Below, in pieces: positions 19,427 through 25,000 of a DNA stretch of 25,000 nucleotides; positions within the stretch are counted from its first letter, which is position 1; every line of letters starts with the position of its first letter. Made by a program: the position numbers and the translations under genes. The notes below the pieces were generated by a model. It was given only the letters and a program-made list of their open reading frames with translations, was not told where the DNA came from and searched no databases. Source of the DNA: Glandiceps talaboti (lineage: Eukaryota > Hemichordata > Enteropneusta > Spengelidae); NCBI RefSeq assembly GCF_964340395.1, contig NC_135557.1, positions 19,343,725-19,368,724 of the forward strand, written 5' to 3'.

Positions 19427-19794
19427 AGCTGCGTTAGCAGGTACGTTTACTGAATAGATATGTAGATTAACCTTCCCACAATAGAATTCCCATGTCCACT
19501 ACGCTATTTATATCATATTTTTTTAATTGTCATTCAGTTCTGAATAACTTATTCTACAAATAACAAATAGCGATTTAAATCACAATTTTTATAAGAATTA
19601 GTTATTCTTCAGCCCCCTTTACCATACCATACCACAATTGAAATTTAATTCTAAACTTAAATCGTCAGTTAGAAATAATCATTGTACCGTAAATTGCGGG
19701 GGTGTACTTATTTAGCCAACTTTCTTTATTTACGAGAGTGGATCACACCCTATTATTTTGCCTATACTCCGTGAAATTAAATCTTTGCTTTCAG
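19427..19794. other. Non-coding flank
   Basis: AT-rich. It ends in the strong acceptor AAATCTTTGCTTTCAG at 19794. Nothing else was supported. Confidence 0.5.
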
Positions 19795-19998
19795 ATTATA
19801 AATTCCTTACCCTGGACTGTCAGGTTCCAATATATCCATCAATGTTTCCAAGCACTGACACCGTCAACTATAATATATTTGACAACTCTGTGTGTCTTTG
19901 TCTGCGTCTATTGTTATAAATTAAATAGGCAATTTTGCCTATGCATATTCATTCACGAGTATTCCGTTTATAGTTGGTTATTGCATTTGAGTGTATAG
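19795..19998 (+). CDS. Candidate terminal exon with nearby AATAAA
   Basis: After the CTTTGCTTTCAG acceptor the phase-0 frame runs 67 codons to TAG at 19996-19998. The middle is hydrophobic and cysteine-rich (STIIYLTTLCVFVCVYCYKL), like one membrane span. A second frame of the same exon, entered after two bases, reads YKFLTLDCQVPIYPSMFP and runs about 40 codons; its composition looks at least as protein-like. AATAAA lies 38 nt after the phase-0 stop, at 20036. Phase 0 matches the exon at 10423 and the micro-exon at 13203, but a secreted-peptide precursor ending in a hydrophobic span would be unusual. No family was recognised. Confidence 0.22.
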   Translation: MINSLPWTVRFQYIHQCFQALTPSTIIYLTTLCVFVCVYCYKLNRQFCLCIFIHEYSVYSWLLHLSV

Positions 19999-20035
19999 AC
20001 ATTTGTCATTTTTAAGGCCTGGAGCATAAAATATG

Positions 20036-20041
20036 AATAAA
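20036..20041 (+). terminator. AATAAA polyadenylation signal
   Basis: A canonical hexamer 38 nt after the candidate stop at 19998. AATAAA is frequent in AT-rich DNA, so on its own it is weak evidence. Confidence 0.25.
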
Positions 20042-20313
20042 GAGGGGTACATGCATTCATGTAAACATTGACAATATGAAAATGATTAGTTACATAGGTG
20101 CCTTACAGTTAGTAGTAAGTAGAATAATACATACCTCTAAGAGGAAAAATTCCGTTGAGATAAAGACTACACTAGTAGCTACTGTCTACACTATGAAATT
20201 TCTCAATTACTGTGTCAAGTAACTAACGAACTAAAGGCTACTTAATTGTTCAAATTAATTTCAGTATGCTAATTGAAAAATATATATGCAGAAACTGATA
20301 TCATAATTTGCAT
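20042..20313. other. Non-coding stretch, nothing recognised
   Basis: AT-rich. A GTAAGT occurs near 20115 without an open frame in front of it. Confidence 0.55.
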
Positions 20314-20520
20314 GTGTTGTTGTTGTTGTTGTTGTTGTTATTATTGATATTATTGTTATTGTTGTTGTTCTTATTATTGTTGTTGCTGTTGGGGCGGCGG
20401 TGTTGTCAATATTTTTATAGTTTTGTTGTCAATATTTACATCATATCTATTTTGATGTTGATGTTGCCGTCGGTATAACTGTTGCCATAGTTACTATCAC
20501 TGTTGTTGTTGATCATGGGG
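20314..20520. repeat. GTT/ATT trinucleotide-rich region
   Basis: (GTT)n and (ATT)n runs to about 20392 are followed by GGGGCGGCGG. TGTTGTCAATATTT is then repeated at 20401 and 20424, and further GTT-rich sequence extends to about 20512. Confidence 0.85.
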
Positions 20521-20531
20521 TTTGTCCTACT

Positions 20532-20706
20532 TTAAGTTTTAAGGAAAAGTGGCAAACTAACAACACTATTCAGTAAACCCGAAATCATTCTGAATAAAAA
20601 TCGAACATTACATAGGAGCAGCTCAATAGACATAGTTCTAATAACCATATCAGTATTTTGCTCATGCCTGGCAAAAAGCTCCCTTGGTGATAATGTCCAC
20701 AGAATT
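20532..20706 (-). CDS. Weak minus-strand exon candidate
   Basis: On the minus strand the acceptor ATGTTATTTTTCAACAG ends near 20707. Entered after one base, a frame of about 57 codons runs from ILWTLSPRELFARHEQ to SLPLFLKT-stop at 20532. No AATAAA lies close downstream on that strand and no family is recognised. Confidence 0.17.
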
Positions 20707-20723
20707 CTGTTGAAAAATAACAT

Positions 20724-21165
20724 TCATCAAATGAAATGGTGATCTCGAACCTGAGATCAAGGTTAATGTTATTTGACTGTTTTATGACCTATCTATGGAG
20801 AGTCTCACTCATCCCAGGATAATTTCATGTCTTCCATGTTTACAACCAAAATAATTAGAAAATCGATGAAGATAAACCATGACCATGACCTTGATAATGC
20901 GGATCAGACATGAGGTTAGCGTAAAACTAGAGTAAATTTGTATCTGTGGAATATGTAACAATGTTTAGACGGCGTAAAATACATAGTTGCTCAGTCGTAA
21001 AATCAATATCCTGTATGTTTTATTCAACGTTTGACGACGTGGGCCGTGACCTCTAAAATGCGCAATGCACATTGATAGGTCAACGCGCAGGTACTTAATG
21101 TCATGAGCCTCACTTTCAGGTTTCTCCCATTTTAAACATATGAAATACAGATATAAAGGATTAGA
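20724..21165. other. Non-coding stretch
   Basis: Stops in all frames. CAG|GTACTT near 21088 is a moderate plus-strand donor without a convincing exon. Confidence 0.5.
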
Positions 21166-21405
21166 ATGAGTACAAGTGACCAGATCGAACTGATTGTGGT
21201 TAGATGTAAAATTATAAGCGATTTATTAGAAAGGGTTGCTCAAAATGACCCTGGTCACTATGTGAATAAGCTAACTTCAACAATGTGGTTGGAGCATAGG
21301 ACAGGGTATAGTAACCTCGAAACAAGACATCATGTTTGTCAAAACACAAACAGCAATTCAATCACACATGTTTATTTGATGACCACTCTAGTTTTAAGTG
21401 TATAA
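21166..21405 (+). CDS. Weak ORF, 79 codons
   Basis: ATG with A at -3 opens a frame starting MSTSDQIELIVVRCKIISDL and containing NDPGHYVNKLTSTMWLEHRT. The first two thirds look protein-like and helix-forming, but the length is within chance expectation. No good donor lies inside, no promoter is clear and no family is recognised. It may be nothing. Confidence 0.15.
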   Translation: MSTSDQIELIVVRCKIISDLLERVAQNDPGHYVNKLTSTMWLEHRTGYSNLETRHHVCQNTNSNSITHVYLMTTLVLSV

Positions 21406-21861
21406 GCAGACTCAAAGATATATCATTGGAAGTCAGAACGCGAAATAAATGAGCAGAAAAATAACATAGTAGTATATCATTTAGAATGCATTTTTCACTT
21501 TCAAAAAAATAAGACTGATAATGCAAATTACTTTTAAAAACGTCAAAAGCAATACTTGGGTATTAATCACAATAAAACACAACAAAGACGACTGACCAAA
21601 CTATGTCAAATTAAACGCCCAAATGCTCTTTATTGCTTGGAAGCTTTTACTGAAATTGGTGTAATTCCTACTAGAATGAAATGCATGATTATCCACTTTA
21701 ATACATATAAGGAAACATCATTTTAATCCTCTTACCAAATGTGTTTGGTATTGTAATGCGATTTTATACTCCTAGTAACATGTAAATTGTGTATCGAAAT
21801 AAATATACTTACAATGATCAAATATATCGTCTTCATTTGATAACTTGTTTTTTTTTAACAG
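21406..21861. other. Non-coding stretch ending in a strong acceptor
   Basis: AT-rich. At its end a TGATAAC branch-like motif at ~21838 is followed by TTGTTTTTTTTTAACAG (to 21861). This is the strongest polypyrimidine-tract acceptor seen in the window. Confidence 0.5.
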
Positions 21862-22081
21862 GATCCTGCATACGACCAGAGTATTCTCGCAGAACACATG
21901 TTCTGTTCTTGCAACTGTAACGAAATTACACGACATAACTGAAGACACAGTGAATATATATTCTAGCGAAAGTCATAATTTGTCTGTCTCTGTATCATGT
22001 TATTACAATGATTACCTTAGAGGAAATGTTAACGTAATTAAGACTGTAATGATTGAAGTTGATAGTTATCTAAAATCCTAA
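21862..22081 (+). CDS. Exon candidate behind the strongest acceptor
   Basis: Two readings compete. Entered after one base, the frame is open for 72 codons to TAA (22079-22081), beginning ILHTTRVFSQNTCSVL and ending in alternating hydrophobic residues (LSVSVSCYYN, VNVIKTVMIEVDSYLKS) that suggest beta strands. In phase 0, matching the peptide-gene exons, it reads 26 codons, starting DPAYDQSILAEHMF and ending CSCNCNEITRHN before TGA near 21942. No AATAAA follows closely. No family was recognised; the acceptor is more convincing than either reading. Confidence 0.27.
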
Positions 22082-23726
22082 TTTTTCTGACTATGCTATA
22101 ATGATTCTTTAGTAGAAATTCTGACGTAATCAATGACGTCATGGTATAAATGATAGTGTTGTAAAATAATGATTTTCATTAGTATTCTAGGATTTTAGAA
22201 AAACGACTTATTTCAACATAGACATAGGGTGCCAAATCAGTACAATTTGCAAAAAGTGCATTCTTCTTAAATTCATGCCACTGTTACCAAAGTATACAAT
22301 AAGCCGAATATCCCACTACAATTCCCTCTGATCTGTATGCTCTAGGATGTAGGAAGATGCGACAGTATATTGAACTTTGTGAAACCATTCTAAACAGTTT
22401 CAAAATTTGAAATTTCCACTCACATTGGTGCGTTTCTCAATGACCATTTTATTGGTTCAGATAGTAGTACTCATTGCTGGAAATAGGTCATAAAATTATG
22501 AAACTAACCGTGTTTGAAAATGTCAGAAATGTTTATCTTACAAAAACCCTGTATACTAGCGGAAATTGCCCAAAGTTCATGAAGCTAATGTCTGACCTGA
22601 TAACAGTGGGATATTCAGCTTACTGTTGCCATTAGTAACCCATTCACCCCATGTACATAAACCTGTAAACATGTCTACAGAGCGATACAAAGCTTATAAC
22701 TACCCTTGTTTCCTCATGTTTGAATATTATGTCATTGTTTAAATGTGTTTAGTCATTATCGCGCCGTTCTTAAAGATACACTAGTTGGAAATCAACGTTG
22801 TTTTAAAATTCCTCTCTCGGAGACAATGACTTAGTCGTAATATATCTTAACAGTATTGAATCACCTGTAGATGACTAGCGAAAATGCCAGGCGTGGTGGA
22901 GGAAAGGCGAGAACCAAATTTCCCACATGGCTGATTCTAGGCTAGCAGACGTTTAGTGATGAATGATCCGATCGCAGTATAATCGTCTCTAGACTTGTCA
23001 CCGATCAATCACATTACTATTCTTAAACTAGAAATAAAGTTCTATTCAGAAAACATGCAAATTAATGTCGGCATCAATTACATCCACCAACAAGTAACAG
23101 TGGGAGTTTAGCTTTGCAAAATAATCATGAGTAATCAACATCATCAACTTGGTTTCTTCCGGCGACAAACTGTCCCGGAAAGAACAGATTGAAAAATTAA
23201 GTTATGACACTGACGGTGAAATTTGAATGATTGTTATTACAAGTATAATTATTTGGAGAATTGGTTGTCATTTGTGGATGATGAAATTACCTACAGCATA
23301 TATTCAGAAAAAAAAGAGCAAGGCTTGAACAGATTTTAAAGAAGCGAACGAGAATCATCCATCATGGTATCTTACAAATTGCAAATTGCATTTTTACCTG
23401 TGAGAAGTCGATTTTCCCCGAGGTCCTATGAAGAACGCTGTATGAAACATTGCCGTATATACGCCGTAAGCTAATCGGAAGCCCAATGAAGTACAGTTAC
23501 CAAACAGTTAAAACCCTCCGGTCCATGACACAGCTACGGTCTAGCGATAGTAGTTTTCTATGAATCCCTCCCAGTCTAGTTCAATATTTACGATGTCTAC
23601 TATAGACTATACTTTCAGAAATACCCTCTCATTTATATGTACAGACTATCAAAATCAACTCTTGCAAATTAATGCATTATTGTAAAAAAAGAAATCATAA
23701 TCTGCAGGTTCTTATTCGAGTCATAT
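22082..23726. other. Non-coding stretch with one possible promoter-like cluster
   Basis: TGACGTAA near 22122 and a perfect TGACGTCA at 22134-22141 are followed within 10 bp by TATAAA. No gene downstream is evident. The rest, to 23726, is AT-rich with no frame of 60 codons, RNA gene or clear repeat. AATAAA occurs near 23032. Confidence 0.45.
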
Positions 23727-23792
23727 CTGTCTGTCTGCCTGCCTGCCTGCCTGCCTGCCCGCCCGCCCGTCCGTCCGTCCGTCCGTCTGTCC

Positions 23793-23836
<44 letters not shown>

Positions 23837-23837
23837 G

Positions 23838-23913
<76 letters not shown>
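23727..23913. repeat. Tetranucleotide ladder passing into (CT)n
   Basis: Blocks in order are CTGT, CCTG, CCCG, CCGT, CTGT (about 14 units), C10 (23838-23847) and (TC)~33. The second half is a pure pyrimidine strand with triplex potential. Frames encoding Arg-Glu or Thr-Asp-Arg-Gln repeats on the minus strand, and Cys-Leu-Pro or Ser-Leu on the plus, are artefacts. Confidence 0.97.
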
Positions 23914-23916
<3 letters not shown>

Positions 23917-24470
23917 TTAGTGTATACTCAACAATTGAATTATACACACTTTCATAGGCAGAACAATAAGTAACCTTTCTAAAGAAATATAAAATAACAG
24001 ACTCTAAGTATGAACTACTAGACCGTGTTCCTTTCAAATGGTAGAATTAGTCAAATGGAAGGAAAAGGGAGTACCTAATTTGATTAGTTGAGATGGTACT
24101 GATGAAAAAAGGAAAGGTCAGTAGCCACACTTAACATTACAAATCACTCAACGTCAGATTACTCAGTAAATTGAATTTTATGCTGAACGAATTTATGCCC
24201 TAATTGCTATATTTGTTGGCCATCTCTTGTTGAGATGTAAGTCGTGGACACTGATGACGTAGGTAAACAGGTTAAAGAGTGGCTAAATATAACCTCAGTT
24301 CATAAAGATAGTGTTGACAAAGATTGTGGTAACTGTGATGTCATCTCCGGCAAAGTTTACCCACAAACCCTTGTAGAAAATACTGCAAATGGAGGAAACC
24401 ATAGAGTAATAATGCATGTTTACAGGATTTCATAATTGAGTTAAGTTACTGAGCTGCTATTTAAGTTGAT
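23914..24470. other. Mostly non-coding; one weak open frame
   Basis: A plus-strand frame at 24241-24435 (64 codons) has no ATG near its start and no good acceptor. It contains KQVKEWLNITSVHKDS and CGNCDVISGKVYPQTL, with fairly even amino-acid use. A GTAAGT donor (GAGAT|GTAAGT) lies just before it, near 24236, so the sequence could equally be intron. Not called as a gene. Confidence 0.3.
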
Positions 24471-24663
24471 AGTAGTAAGGTATACACAAGTACTATAGGC
24501 AGAAATAGGTCTGACTGGACTTTTCCTTTACGTTCAACTTTATAGAAGTAATCAATACATGTGTACTAAAGTCACTAGACTTTTCCTTTATTAAAGTTGT
24601 TAGCAGTAACCAATACAAGTGTACCGAAGGCAGAAATGAGTCTGACTGGACCTTTTCTGTATG
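24471..24663. repeat. Degenerate tandem repeat, ~58-73-bp units
   Basis: A partial unit from 24471 is followed by units at 24499-24571, 24572-24629 and 24630-24663 (partial). Shared words in order are GCAGAAATAGGTCTGACTGG, ACTTTTCCTTTA, AAGTAATCAATACA-GTGTAC. The 24572 unit lacks most of the first block. Confidence 0.8.
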
Positions 24664-25000
24664 CCAAGGTTGTGTAAGTACAAAGGAAAAAAAGATGTTA
24701 GCAAATACAAAAGCTTGATGTTACATATTTTCAGACACAGTACTTCCAAATCTTTTTCAAATCCCACCACTTCACATCATAGTATTGACGTCTGTCCCCT
24801 TTTGAAAGGCATAACATATATATACATCATGAAGATAAAAACAATTCGTTTATTTTTATGTTTAAATGTAGATTATTAAATAGCAAGGGAACGGAATAAC
24901 TTGAGACAAGATGTTGCACTAGTAAATGGAAGAGTTTAATCGAGAAGGTATTTGATTAAATCATTTATACCTGAAACCAAGTGAAATGATATATTTACAC
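24664..25000. other. Non-coding right edge
   Basis: AT-rich. The 72-codon frame at 24661-24879 starts at ATG but is AT-biased and has no other support. Confidence 0.5.

Noticed and set aside
19138-19437. Cys/Tyr/Val and Pro/Ala/Ser/Gln frames
   Set aside because: Microsatellite translations with no flanking coding sequence.
23669-24037. 122-codon minus-strand Arg/Glu and Thr/Asp/Arg/Gln frame
   Set aside because: Low-complexity translation of CT and CTGT repeats, not a charged-repeat protein.
24241-24435. Plus-strand 64-codon frame with CGNCD and YPQTL
   Set aside because: Starts without ATG, no credible acceptor in front, and a GTAAGT just upstream suggests intron; left as a note only.

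Overview
The window looks like AT-rich, repeat-rich genomic DNA from an animal, most likely a marine invertebrate. The reasons are long tetranucleotide and dinucleotide microsatellites, minisatellites, GT-AG splice signals, TATA and CCAAT promoter elements, AATAAA signals, and the absence of any long intronless gene or operon. The phylum cannot be named from this sequence. Most long open frames are translations of microsatellites or chance frames in AT-rich DNA. There is no recognisable protein family, tRNA, rRNA, CRISPR array or intact transposon.

The best gene candidate is a small secreted-peptide gene at about 10.24-11.12 kb on the + strand. It has a CCAAT box, a TATA box about 57 bp further on, a 5' leader with no ATG before the start, an ATG with A at -3, and an exon encoding a textbook signal peptide that ends exactly at a GTAGGT donor. 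The nearest good acceptor (10745) opens an in-frame 21-codon exon that ends in Gly-Arg-stop, and an AATAAA lies about 300 bp beyond. The predicted precursor is 47 residues. A 24-nt micro-exon at 13203-13226, with a strong acceptor and a GTAAGTAT donor, is in the same phase and may be an alternative second exon. In that case the gene would extend to one of several possible terminal exons (16814, 19795 or 21862).

Layout: 1-321, a 23-26 bp minisatellite with a 99-bp higher-order period; 405-1238, two copies of a dispersed repeat flanking a 50-bp tandem repeat; 1.24-4.7 kb, mostly unannotatable; 4.71-4.96 kb, TGAA microsatellite; 5.75-5.95 kb, hairpins, one with a G-rich loop; 6.51-6.88 kb, a ~150-bp tandem repeat; 7.3-7.96 kb, a 650-bp compound GTAT microsatellite; 9.3-9.8 kb, short degenerate tandems; 10.2-11.1 kb, the peptide gene; 12.6-12.8 kb, CCGT/CCAT repeats; 13.2 kb, the micro-exon; 13.5 kb, (TA)48; 13.81-14.13 kb, an 11-unit array whose units carry the cAMP-response palindrome TGACGTCA; 15.0-15.7 kb, AT-rich open frames with possible splice sites; 16.8-17.07 kb, a candidate terminal exon with AATAAA; 17.29 kb, (CT)63; 17.9 and 19.1-19.4 kb, more GTAT-type repeats; 19.8-20.04 kb, another candidate terminal exon; 21.86-22.08 kb, an exon candidate behind the strongest acceptor seen; 23.7-23.9 kb, a pyrimidine-only ladder of repeats; 24.47-24.66 kb, a degenerate tandem repeat.

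The only working relationship that can be proposed is that the CRE-containing array lies about 3.5 kb downstream of the peptide gene promoter, and just past the micro-exon, so it could act as a bZIP-responsive element. This is inference; the array may simply be a minisatellite. All exon calls here rest on splice motifs and frame, not on homology.
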